Shown here one piece after another: positions 52,678 to 63,496 of a DNA stretch of 64,000 bases; the stretch's first letter is position 1, and every line of letters begins with the position of its first letter. Below the pieces are notes generated by a model. It saw nothing but the letters and a program-made list of their open reading frames with translations. It did no database searches and was not told where the DNA came from. A program made the position numbers and the translations under genes. This DNA is from Lactarius indigo (taxonomy: Eukaryota; Basidiomycota; Agaricomycetes; Russulales; Russulaceae). The stretch is taken from contig JAFKAC010000086.1 in assembly GCA_025766275.1 (NCBI GenBank), positions 62,001 through 126,000 on the forward strand. The letters are read 5' to 3'.

Positions 52678-55400
52678 TGTACAAGGGGAGTCCAAATTGT
52701 GGGAAGACATGGGATACATACAAGGCAGTGGTTCCTTCTGCTGTTATTTCTTCATTACAGGGGATGAAAACCTGTCACTTTGGTGCAATCATGACCTGTT
52801 ATTGTTAGAATGGAGTTGTAACCACAGGATATGGGGAGTTTAGTAACAAAGTCCACTGTGATGGTTTCAAATGGCAGGGCTTCTGGTTTGGGGTATATGG
52901 GTTGTAGTGGTGCCTGGATAGGGCGAAGGTTGACTTTGTGTCGTTGACATTCAGCACATCCTTTGACATAATCCATGATGTCATTCTTCATTTGCGGCCA
53001 CCAGTAGTGCCGCTCTGTGAGCTGAAGGGTGTGTTTGATCCCTGGATGACCATAAACAGGGGAATTGTGGTGTGCCACAATGATAGTGCATTTGTCATGA
53101 ATACTGCCTGTGACTACGTGACGTCCATCCTTATACCATGTCCCTTCAATATCTTTGAGTTTATGAGCATCGACCCAAGGCTTCAACTTAGCTTTATCTT
53201 GCTCATAGACAGGATGAGTGGGTGTCATTTCCACTGGTAGGATCTCAGGTTTCCAGTGATTGTTATGAGGTTCTTCTTGTAATGTATTTGCTTGTGCAAA
53301 GACATGTTCTGGCAGGACAGTAATCCCTTCATTGTCATTCTCCCCCTGGTCATAGTCTGGTCAGCGAGAAAGGGCATCAGTGCATCCATTGGATGTGCCC
53401 TTAATGTGATGAATTTCAAAGTCGTATTCTGAAAGTTCAAGTACTTCCCTGGCAATGCACCTGCAAATCTTCTGCAGCAACTTCCAGTATTGAAGGTTAA
53501 GGTGGTCAGAGAAGACTTTGATTTTGTGTGGGGAACCCGCTAGGAGGGGTCTCCAGTGTCTGAATGCCTTGATGATTGCTAATAGTTCCAAGTCATATAT
53601 ATTGTAGTTCCTCTCCACTTCATTGAGCATGGAGGAATAATAACCGATGGGGTGTCGTTTGCCATCTTCTTTTCGTTGGAGGAGGACTGTGCCAGTTGCA
53701 AAACCCAATGTATCAACTTCTAATTGAAATTGTTGGGGGAGGTCCGGGTGTGCAAGAACTGGTTTGCTTGTGATGAGAGTTTTGAGATCTTGGAACGCCC
53801 TCTCTTCCTCTACTCCCCAATGCCATTCAGTGTCTTTGCATGTAAGTTTGTTGAGTGGGTGTGCTTTGGTGGCAAAGCCTCAGATGAATGGTCGATAAAA
53901 ATTGCAAAAACCAAGAAAAGAGCAGACATCCTTAACCTTGGATGGTGTGGGCCAGTCCTTAATGCCCAAAATTTTTATGGGGTCCATGTGTGTCACCCCC
54001 TTTTCAAGGATTACCCCCAGGTAATCCATGCGCAGGGAGTGGAAAAGGCACTTCTCAAGTTTGTAGTAGAGATTGTGTTCCGTGGACATGCGAAGTACGT
54101 CTTTGACTGCTTCAACGTGATCTTCGAGTGAGTATTTGAGTCCTGTAGTGATGCCAATATCATCCATATAAACCTGTATAACAGTACTGCATGCTTTGTG
54201 TTTGGCGATGATGTCCCTGAAGATGAAGTTCATCATCGTCTGGAATGTTGCCAGGGAATTTGTCAAGCCAAAGAACATCACCATTGGTTTGAATAATCCA
54301 TAACACATTTTAAACACAGCCTTCTCTTCATCTCCCTCTTTAATTTGTATGTTATTGTACCCCCATCTGACATCGAGCTTGGTGTAGATGTGGGTGTTGC
54401 TGAGATCAGTAATGAGATTGGAGATAAGTGGGAGAGGGTATTGATTGTGTATGGTAACTGCATTGATTTTTTGATAGTCCTGTACTGGACACAGCTTTCT
54501 GTCCTTCTTTTTGATGAAGAAGAAAGATGATGCGTACAGTGATTTAGAGGGTCTTATGTATCCCTTCTTTAGTTGTTCATCAATCCATTCACGTAGTTTT
54601 CTGTCTTCTTCTTCTGTCATAGGGTATATTTTGCAATCAATGGCATCCACCGTGCCAGGTTTGAATTTGATTGTGTGATCCCAGGGTCTACTGGGAGGGA
54701 ACCTGTCTGAAGCCTCTTCACTGAAAAGGCGTGCATATTCCTGATACTCTGCGGGTAACTCGGCTTTCGTTGTATATTGCTGGGCAGCAATGGCAAGATC
54801 AGTAGTGGTTTCTCTGATCCGACATCCTTCTTTGAATTGCTGCCATTGTTTGTTGGTAATAATGCAGGAGTGCACAACCTCGTATTCATCATCCTGTATG
54901 GAAGAGGTTGCCACCACTGGTGTAATGCACTCAATATGGGGGTTAACTGACCAGATGACAATGGGAAGCATTGTTTTGTGTATTGTGGCTTGTGACCATT
55001 TGATATGTGGGTCATATATGGCGAGCCAGGGATACCCTAGTACAATATCTTTGTTGCCAATGTCTGTGATAAGGAAGTGTATTTCCTTATTGATCCCTTT
55101 AGTTTGAACATCGACATCAATGTAATGGGTGATACACCCCAATTTGTTTTTGGTATTGTCAATATTCCATATTTTCTTCAGGATGTCAAGTTATTTGGTT
55201 CTAAATCCCATCCTTTTAACAAAGGAGGGCCGCATGAAGCAGTGGGTTGCTCCAGAGTTGACTAGTGCTTGTATGTTGGCCATTGTGTAACTGGTGCAAA
55301 TTGATACTGGAACTCTCATAGAACAATAGTGAGTCATGATTACACTGTTACAATTAACCACCCTCACCCAGGCCGATGGGTTCAGGTGTCCTGAAAACCC
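52678..55400 (-). pseudogene. Element D pol, 5' part: protease to integrase
   Basis: The frame starts at the heptamer 55394-55400. The protease has ALVNSGATHCFM (DSGAT altered to NSGAT) and DIVLGYPWLAIYDP. The RT has an intact YMDDIGITTG near 54165 and FFGLTNSLATFQTMM. RNase H reads DHLNLQYWKLLQK and the integrase zinc motif reads HHNSPVYGHPGIKHT and CAECQRHK. Stops, all TGA/TAG, fall near 55195, 53880, 53360 and 53230. Compared with A, many Arg codons have become Cys, His, Gln or stop. The frame is cut at 52673 by element C and resumes at 26587. Confidence 0.9.
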
Positions 55401-57330
55401 TCCTTCTTCCACAACTGTTGGAGGATAATGTCCTTTATGTTGTCTGATTCTCCTGCTACTCCATTAAGCCAATCGTTGGTGCACTGTTGAGGGGGTGTTT
55501 CTTGGACCACCCTGGTAGTGACTTCAGGTTCTTGTTGGTGATAGTTGGTGTCAATATACCGACTGGTTGATGCTTGAGGTTGTTGGTAACTTCCTCTTGG
55601 TTGTCTGCAGTCTTGAGCCATGTGTCTGTCCTTTCCACAGTTATAACATGTGACTGGCCTTGGGTTGTTACATCCTCCTCCCCTTTGCAAAAATCCCCCT
55701 TATGGTCTGTATGGGGGTCAAGGAGCAAGTATATCTTCTGCTCCTGTTAACTGCCCTCAGATGCAATCTGCTAACATGTCCATCGCATTTCAGTCTCTTG
55801 GCAAGTTTCTAGGCTGCCAAGAGCTTCTTGGTGGTCCTTGCCATTGATGTGGTTGTTGCAATCGTTCTTGCTTCTGTGGTGCTCCTTTATCAAGCATAGC
55901 CTTGAGGTGCATATATTGTTGTTGGTGAGTGGTGGCAGCTTCCTTCCACTCGCAGTAGTTTTGTGGAGAGTTGAGAGTGTATACCTTGGAGTAAAGGTCC
56001 TTAGGTAACCTGCTTGCAAATAGATCCAGTGTCTGAGGATTGTTGAGTTGATACTGAGCGCATCACACTAGTTGTTCAAACTGGGTGCAATACTCATCTA
56101 GATTACCCCCAATCATCTTGAGACCTTTTTTGAGCTCATATTGAGCCTGTTCTTGTTCCATCATATTTCAGAAGTGCTGCATGAAGCTGCATGTGACTTC
56201 ATTCCATAGTCCTTCACTAGTACGAGGTATGCCTGTTTGAATCTGGCCATTGAGCCAGGTAAGCATAGCCAATACCCATTCACTGATGTTGATGCCTTTG
56301 ATGTAGGATAGAAAGAGTAAGGCGCATTGATAAGGTGTAGCCATAATGCTTTCATCGGTGTTCATGCCCCAATAGACATGCCATTGTGTGAGAAACGCTT
56401 TGACTTTGGTGCATTCTCCATTGAATACTGTAGGTGCCTTGCCAGCTAATTTGTTATTTTGCAGGGGAATGATAGGGCCTGCACCTGGTATTCCTCCTCC
56501 TGGTGGTCCTCCTGGGAATCCTCCAGGGAATCCTCCAAATCCTCCTCCTTGTGGTGGTGATCCTCCTCCTGGTAAGTCACTGGGGGGTCCACCTCCTCCA
56601 CTAGGTGGATTGGGTATGTTGGGTCCTATAGCACAATGGATAGCTACATCATCATCTGTCATTCGATGACCGGTATGTGGATTGATAAGTGCTAATATGT
56701 CTTGCGCTTCTCACACAATATGTTGCTGTTCTTCTCAGGCCATCTGATCTATAGTATCAGAGGCTAGTTGTATTTCTTCTTGCATAATGGTTGCAGTAGC
56801 CATTGCAACTGCTGGGCTATGAATGTGGATTACTTCTGGTTTGGTGTGAATAGTGAGAGACTCAGTTTGTTGTATAATGTGTTCTCCAATGGCTCCCAGG
56901 CTAGTGTCCTCTGCTGGTGTTTCCTCTCTACTAGGAGGTTCTTGACTTTCAGACGCTTCTTCTCCACTAACACCTTTGTTGGTATACTCCCATGTTTGTC
57001 CATCAATAGGACTGTAATCTGCTTGACTGTTGAGCTGTCATGCATCAATATTGCAGTTGTAATTTCTTCCTGCTGGTCTTACTATATCCCAGCAACAATC
57101 TATGGGATTCCACGTAACTTCTGTCCAACAGAGGTGGTTGAAATTGAACTCAACAGGTCAAAAATGGTTAGGACCATTAAATTCTACAAAGTATCCAGTG
57201 TCTTCTCCTCATTCTCTCCACTGGGCTGCTCCCAGGAATCTTGTTGGTACATTACAATCTCCTCGTTGTTCGAGATGATAAGGATGGAAAGATGTCCACT
57301 GTTCTCTGGTAAAATATGCCACTTTGAAGG
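55382..57330 (-). pseudogene. Element D gag
   Basis: This has the same architecture as gag of A: Gly/Pro linker (56610-56480), gag core (FLTQWHVYWGMNTDESIM, LAMLTWLNGQIQTGI), zinc knuckle CYNCGKDRHMAQDC (55645-55605) and C-terminus QLWKKEGFQDT. Numerous TGA stops replace Arg codons seen in A, for example in MQHF-stop-NMMEQ near 56167 and in ILAP-stop-PPYRP near 55705. The gag/pol overlap has the conserved GGGTTTT at 55400-55394. Confidence 0.87.
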
Positions 57331-57341
57331 ATCTTGGTCTT
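57331..57341 (-). promoter_or_regulatory. Putative self-priming site of element D
   Basis: On the element strand AAGACCAAGAT lies two bases after the 5' LTR. It is complementary to ATCTTGGTCTT in the LTR (plus-strand 57577-57587), just downstream of a TATAAGTAG-like motif. Confidence 0.7.
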
Positions 57342-57343
57342 AA

Positions 57344-57853
57344 TGTTATGCTCCACTGGCATTAGTCCAACTTGGACTTGTGATGGCATAAACGACTTAG
57401 CAGATACGAGGCATATGGGGAACATGTGTCAACCCAATGCAAGCTGAACAGGGGCTCAACAGGCACACACTGCAGCAAAGATGATAACAAGCTCAACCCT
57501 TGGTATGTCGAAGCGGAAGCACACTTAGTCCTGAGACTAAGGCAGACAAGAGACAAGTCAATGTAGTGGATTGGAGAAGACCAAGATGGGGACTCTTGGT
57601 CTTCCAGGACAACTACTTATACAGATACATGCGGGCTTTAAAGTGCCGCTAGAACAATAGGTAACCAGTAGTGTAACTAGCTTGAACCCTAGTACAGCTA
57701 TCCTAGGAATGAGTCATACATGAGTCACAATCACATGCGAACTACTATGCTGACTGATATGAAGTAAGAGTCCATGACTAATGATACTATTGGGCCATAG
57801 TCATAACCAGCTATGAGTCATTCACAACATGTACCAAAGTCCATACCATAACA
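57344..57853 (-). repeat. 5' LTR of element D
   Basis: On the plus strand it starts TGTTATGCTCCACTGGC and ends CCATAACA; 510 bp. It abuts the Plavaka transposase remnant on its right with no target duplication matching the left side of the element. Confidence 0.92.
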
Positions 57854-59719
57854 ACTGACAACTGTTATCAAACCTTTATCACTCCTGTATGCACAAAATC
57901 ATGGCGCCTCTGGAAACAGCTGGAACTACTGGGGTTTATATGGCATGTGGAAACAGGTGGCTCTTTTGAAACCATCCTATCCTTGCGTCTTTTATTGGTG
58001 ACTATCCAGAACAGGTTCTCTCAATGGGCACTCTTACTGGTGGATGTCCCACCTGCGATGTCAACCACAACAAACTGGGGGATTATAGTCGGCAAGACGT
58101 GCCCCCTCTCCAGGACCTCAGCTCAATCCTGGAGGTTATCAGCACTTTTGATCAGGACCCAGCTGGCTTTCTCATCGCCTGCTCTGCTGCCAAAATCAAG
58201 CCAATTGTTGATCCATTTTGGAAGGATCTCCCATATATGCACATATTCCGTTCCATCACACCTGATATTTTGCATCAGATATACCAGGGAGTCATCAAAC
58301 ACATTGTTGGTTGGATCATAAAAGTGATTGGGCCAGAGGAGGTGGACATGAGGTGTCATCATTTGCCCCCAAACCACAACCTCTGCTCTTTCACCAAGGG
58401 GATCTCATCCCTCTCCCACATTACTGGCCAGGAGCATGACCAAATGTGCCGCATTCTCCTCACACTCATTATGGATACACCTCTTGCTGAGGGATCTTCA
58501 AAGCTGGTCTGGGCAGTCTGGGCACTCATGGACTTTGCCTTTCTTGCACAGTATCCAGTACATACAGGCAAGACACTGGAACTCTTGGAGGATGCCTTGT
58601 CACGTTTTCATGACAACAAGGAAGTTTTTGTTGACCTTGGCATTTGCGATCATTTCAATTTACCCAAACTTCACTTTGCAAGCCATTATGTTGACCTCAT
58701 CAAGCTCTATGGAACAACAGACAACTTTAATACCAAGTACACTGAGCATCTTCACATCGATCTAGCAAAGGAGGCCTATGCTGCCACCAACTCAAAGGAT
58801 GAGTTCTCACAGATGACAACCTGGCTGGAGTGTAAGGAGGAGATTTATTGGCACAACCATTTTGTTGAATGGTGGCTCCAAGGGTCTCCTCCAATTGCAC
58901 CAGCAAATGATGAATGGCAACCCCCTGGTCTGGAACTCAATCGCAAATTGCAAACAATGATACACCTGTCCAATTGGAATGTTTCATTGAAAGTCCTTGA
59001 GACTGAATATGGGGTGCAGAACTTCTGTGTTGCGCTGTGATGGTATGTGGTACTTTCAAATGCGCCTCACACAAATATGGTGCAAGTTGAGTGCCACCTT
59101 TGGGACATTCATCTTCCATTTTGACATCTCCCTGTCTGGCACAGAATCAAGTATCTTCACAAAGATATCTACACAGGTAAGACTCTGACAGCTGACACCA
59201 TCCATGCCCACCCTTAGAGGGTTGACACTCATGGTCGTCATGTGCCTGGCCAATTTGATATGGTGCTTATCAATAATGGGACTGGGGGGGATACCTGAAT
59301 AATGGGTACATTTTTTCTTGGCAATAGCAGTACGTATGTTCATCATCTAATTTTGGATAGGTTACTGCATCAGCCATGTTTGAGTCATTTTCTCCCTTCC
59401 TGATAATTCATGTCCAATCCTTTTCTTGGATGGAAGTGGAGTTCCAATGTATCTTGCCTATGTTGACTGGTACACAGCATTCACAGAAACTCCAGACTCA
59501 GACAATCTATTATACAAGATCTCACCCCTGAAGGACTGCCTTAGGGGACAAGTGTGCAGTATCATACCTCTTGCAAATATCTGGAGAAGTGTCCAGCTCA
59601 TTTCAAAATTTGGGGGAGCTGCACCTCCAGAGTGGATGAGCAGCATGGTACTTGATTCAGTGAAAACATTTTTTGTAAATAGTTTTACAGACTGCCATTT
59701 ATACCATGTCATGTGCTAA
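57854..59719 (+). pseudogene. Plavaka-family transposase, C-terminal two thirds, inactivated
   Basis: The sequence starts abruptly at the D LTR with no N-terminal part. It reads PLETAGTTGVYMACGNRWLF, a TGA where Arg is expected (57967), then NHPILASFIGDYPEQVLSMG and a CPTC motif. The long open part 58024-59040 has SITPDILHQIYQGVIKHIVG, HLPPNHNLCSFTKGISSLSH, ALMDFAFLAQYPVHTGKTLE, LPKLHFASHYVDLIKLYGTT and EHLHIDLAKEAYAATNSKDE, all characteristic of Plavaka transposases of basidiomycetes. Further TGA stops follow (59038, near 59118 and 59214). A frameshift precedes the final segment YLAYVDWYTAFTETPDSDNL to NSFTDCHLYHVM (59426-59719). The domain order is clear but the gene is dead. Confidence 0.85.
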
Positions 59720-61202
59720 TATACAAATGACCATGCCTGAAAACATTTTGGCCCATTCACCATGAACAATGAACACAAACACTACTGTAGTCATCAGTCA
59801 CTAGTCACCCCATAGCCAACTCAATTGTTATCTGGAATACCTCAATGGGCCCATGAGTGACATTCTCTCAGGGTGTTTAACTCTCCCAGATCTCATCTGG
59901 ATCAGGACTCACTCCTTTCTTGCAGCTTGGCTAAGGCCCAGGCAGCTGTCAATACTGACACCAAGTGCTGACAGCAATTAGTCATTTCAACCTTTATGAA
60001 ACAAACAGCCTTTGTAGATGCTGCCTGTTGTTCATGAATGATTCCTTGGGCTCACCAATCACTGAACATTGTCCAATCTCTCCAGGCCATTACTGTACTG
60101 AGCTCCTCTCCATCTGACAAGTCTGTGGACATGTCACACCAACAGTCGCATCATCAGCCTGAGCCTGTCACACATCACGTGTTCTGTGGCATTGCCACTT
60201 TGCAAATCCCCACTTTTCAACAGCTCTCCAACATCATATCTGTGGTTCTCACCAACTAGCCAGCAGTAACACTGCCAACCTCTCCCCATACACCCAGCAC
60301 CAAATCCAATTTGATGTTATCAAGACACTATGTACAGCACTTGGTGTGCCACCCAGGGTCCCATTTTTGTCTGTGGTGGTGGGCCAGCACAGGCCCCACA
60401 TCACTGGATCCCCCCACAGCAGCATCCAATGGTGTAATTTACCCTCACTTCCTGAGGGCCAATAAAAAACACTTCCTGCACAGTTTGCCAACACTGTGGC
60501 ATGCCTTAGGATAAATGACTGGGGCTTCATCATTGACCACTGACTGACCAGCCCCTTGGGTTTTGCATAGAGCTATTTTCATGTGGAACGACTTCAGCTC
60601 TGTATGTCTTCTGTCTCTTTGATTATGATCATATTTGTTGATTCATTCTTGTCTAGGTCACTGCAAATGATGAGTGGCCTGCTGTTGGCGCTGCTCTGGG
60701 ATTTCTCCCATTCTCAGCAGGGACCTACCCAACTACTGGGGTGTGCGCCTATCATAGCGCATTGGTTGCAGCAGTTATACAATGACCCTTCACTCCAATT
60801 CAAGTAGGCCTACATTGATGTCAGGCTTTGAGGGAGTTACCGGCTCTCCGATTCAGAAAGTGAAATTCCAGAGTACGTCAGAAATTTAGAGGACATTGTC
60901 TAAAAAATGTTCACCATGGTCAGTGGATGTGTTCCTTAGCTGAAGGGCATTACTGATATCATTGGACATGAGGTGATTGTCTTATACCAAACTCCAGCTG
61001 GAGGAGAGGAAGAAACCAGACCCAACAGTATATAGTCAAAAGGTGTGTAATGTTGACAAGGATCTAAGGACAATGTTTGGTCTCAAGTCAGCAGCACAGG
61101 GTAGTACCCCAGTGCCGCAACAACTGTATGCAACAGCATCAACAACCACATGCAACATCAACAACTGCATGCAACAACTATGACCACACCTCCTATGACT
61201 CC
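59720..61202 (+). other. Right arm of the DNA transposon, decayed coding-like sequence
   Basis: No gene can be called. Short frames with plausible protein texture occur (HQIQFDVIKTLCTALGVPPR near 60297; MSGLLLALLWDFSHSQQGPT near 60669; LEERKKPDPTVYSQKVCNVD near 61000). They are separated by many stops, and I recognise no family. The right end (61080-61202) is rich in Gln/Thr codons and runs into the next solo LTR. Confidence 0.4.
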
Positions 61203-61807
61203 TGATGAACAGCACAGTAGAAGGGCATACTCACAGAGTGCAAAGGTGTCTGTGGTGAGATATGCTAGAGTGCTTGAGGCAGCAACAGGGGGTCAGGCAA
61301 GTGAAGCAGGAGAGTTGTCTGGCACACAGAGCAGTGAGGAACTGATGATTCAATTGAAGGGATAAGACATACCTGGCACACAGAGCAGTGAGGAACTGAT
61401 GTGGACCAGGAGCGTACAAGCCTACTACTTATACTATACAGAGGAGTGACACTACTACAAGGGAAGTAACATAGGGTCACACAATACAAGAGACGTTGTT
61501 CTACATGTGGGACAAAGGAATGTGCTAATGGAGAACAAGGAGCGCAAAACAAAGAGAGTCCAGACTAATGATGATATCATAGTGACATCACAATAAAGAT
61601 AACGCTAGAAAGAGAACAAAGGAAGGAGTACAATGAAGAGTCCAGAGTAGTCCATATGATGTCATTGTACAGTGATGTCATAGAAGTCCTAGATTGTACA
61701 GATCAAATCAAATCTAATCTAAAGCGGTCCTAATTAATCTACAGCAGTCCATATCTGTAAGTCCGGTCTGTTAGAGCCACTAAGTGCACAAGGGTCACTT
61801 ATCAACA
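61203..61807 (-). repeat. Solo LTR-F (605 bp), TSD ACTCC
   Basis: In minus orientation its plus-strand start is TGATGAACAGC and end TTATCAACA. ACTCC occurs at 61198-61202 and 61808-61812. The Pro/Thr-rich frame before and after it can be joined across the site. Confidence 0.95.
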
Positions 61808-62864
61808 ACTCCCAATCCTTCAACCCATCCAGCTCCTCTTCCTGCACCACCTGTCACCATCTGTCCATCCCATCCACCTCCCACCACTGATTCCCAACCA
61901 GGACACCAAGCACAAGCCCTTGGAGCAGCAATGTTGACACTGCCGCTGACTCCAAGCACAAGTGCCTCCACTCCACCTGCACAAGTAGCAACACCTGCTA
62001 CCACAGCAGCATCTCCACAAATGCACAAGTCCCCCAATGTGGCATATAAAGTGAAACTGAAGGCTACATTCAGTTTCAGTAGTTGGAAAAAGATCAAGAA
62101 CTGGTCAATGGAGCCCTCTACGGATGCGGAAGCCTGACATGGAGGGGGGCTGAGAATGGGATTGACAGTATGCTGGGATCACATCTGCCAATTCTGGAGG
62201 GGTAAAGTTGGCTGGGGTGGGGCAGAAAGGCAATGAGTGCGAGCAGGTAGTGCTGGGATTACTGTTACAGAGTACATGAACAAGGATCTGACTGGTATGA
62301 CATTTACACATTGTGCAGCTTGCCAGCATTGAACAATCCCCCAACGTGATCCACTTCACCATGCACAGATGGAACTTGACAAACTAGCACATGAGGTTTC
62401 CTTCTGCACCATTGTTGGCTCGCCTTGCAAAGGCTGCAACACATTCATGTGACGTGCTGCCTGCTCCACACATGGATGGTTGTGTTAGAACATCCACATG
62501 CAGGGGACATTGGGCAGATCATGTCATCAGAAAAGCAGATGCAGTGACAAAGAAAAGCCTCAGGGATTAGTATATTCTTTGAATTGTACACATACTAGGA
62601 ATCCATCTCTTTACTTTTCGATACTGCCCACTGTGCCTGACCACCTGCCACCTACCTGCAACTTGTTCATTTTTCCTCTCACACAATAATAATATAATAT
62701 TGTACAACATATGTCAAGTCATCATTTTTTCATGTAAATCATGCTGCTGGGCACACAGGTGAACTAATTTCAATAAACCAATGTAAAATCAAACTATCAA
62801 TTGTAGTTCAAGTATGAGAAAAGTGTATAAATGACAAATAAATAAGATATTCTGTTGAACCTGC
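61808..62864 (+). other. Pro/Thr/Ala-rich fragment and decayed sequence up to the right inverted repeat
   Basis: A frame from about 61812 to 62137 reads PNPSTHPAPLPAPPVTICPS and ends FSSWKKIKNWSMEPSTDAEA; it continues the frame left of the solo LTR. It is low in complexity and has no recognisable domain. From 62140 to 62864 only short, stop-ridden frames are seen. I see no RNA gene or other feature. Confidence 0.35.
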
Positions 62865-62903
62865 TAAATTGACATCAATTGTCAGATGGAGCTTTTCCTG
62901 ATG

Positions 62904-63295
62904 AGTGAGAACTGATGTGGACCAGGAGCATACAGAGTACTCTACTTATACTATACTGAGGTGTGACACTAGTACAAGGAGGGTAATACAGAGTCACAGA
63001 CTACCAGGAGCATTGTTCTACATACAGGACAAAAGGAGTGTACTAAAGGAGAACAAAGTGACTAGAACAAAGGAAGTCCAGACAAGTATGATATCATAGT
63101 GACATCACAATAAAGATAACACTACAAAGGGAACAAAGCAGAAAGTACAATGAAGAGTCCAGAGTAGTCCATATGATGTCATTGTACAGTGATGTCATAG
63201 AAGTCCTACATTGTACAGATCTAATCTAATCTAAAGTAGTCCGAAATCTACAAGTCCTTTTGAGCCACTAAGTGCACAAGGGCTACTTATCAACA
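62904..63295 (-). repeat. LTR-F, outermost copy, right piece (TSD AGGAG)
   Basis: This is the remainder of the LTR begun at 20630-20759, starting with the AGTGAGAACTGATGTGGACC segment and ending TTATCAACA. AGGAG at 63296-63300 matches 20625-20629. Confidence 0.85.
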
Positions 63296-63496
63296 AGGAG
63301 GAGGTGGGGGAGGTGAGGAGAAGAAGGTGAGCAAGGTGATGCTGGAGGAGGTGGTGGTGGTGGTGAGTGAGAGGGAGGGAGGAGGAGGAGGCAAGTGAGG
63401 TGGTGGAGGTGGTGGAGGAGGCTGTGGGAAACTCACTATCACTCGACAGTGAGGGGTAAGGCTGGAGACAACAGCAGGCAAGATAGAGACAGAGAA
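63296..63496. repeat. GGA/GGT low-complexity tract
   Basis: A purine-rich tract of GGAGGTGG and GGTGGTGAGTGAG motifs, continuing the one at 20585-20629. It is the original insertion target of the outermost LTR-F. No gene. Confidence 0.6.

Larger units (their letters stand above)
23373..57853 (-). mobile_element. Gypsy element D (Ty3/gypsy chromovirus), oldest of four nested copies
   Basis: This element is in minus orientation, with a 5' LTR at 57344-57853 and a 3' LTR at 23373-23882, both 510 bp. It contains element C at 26593-52672 and a solo LTR-F at 25606-26221; without these its length is about 7.8 kb. It carries gag, pol with chromodomain, and the C-terminal module, all with multiple stops. 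The two LTRs differ at about 31 of 510 positions, nearly all transitions and mostly TG versus CA. The flanking pentamers do not match: CCAGC on the left, ACTGA on the right. D is from the same family as A but much more decayed. Confidence 0.9.
20760..62903. mobile_element. Plavaka-type DNA transposon split by nested retroelements
   Basis: The ends form imperfect 39-bp inverted repeats, 20760-20798 and 62865-62903, matching at 34 of 39 positions; both begin CATC and share GAAAAGCT, CATCTG and CAATTGAT. The element sits inside a solo LTR-F. Only an AG dinucleotide is clearly shared by the flanks, so the target duplication is short or eroded. Between the repeats lie a DUF6532-like gene on the minus strand (left arm) and a Plavaka transposase remnant on the plus strand (right arm), separated by the gypsy stack. 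Without later insertions the element would be roughly 6 kb. Linking the transposase to these inverted repeats is inference from position; the repeat match itself is direct. Confidence 0.65.

Noticed and set aside
60038..60807. Chain of plus-strand ORFs right of the Plavaka transposase as a functional gene
   Set aside because: Frames change repeatedly, stops are dense, and no domain is recognisable.
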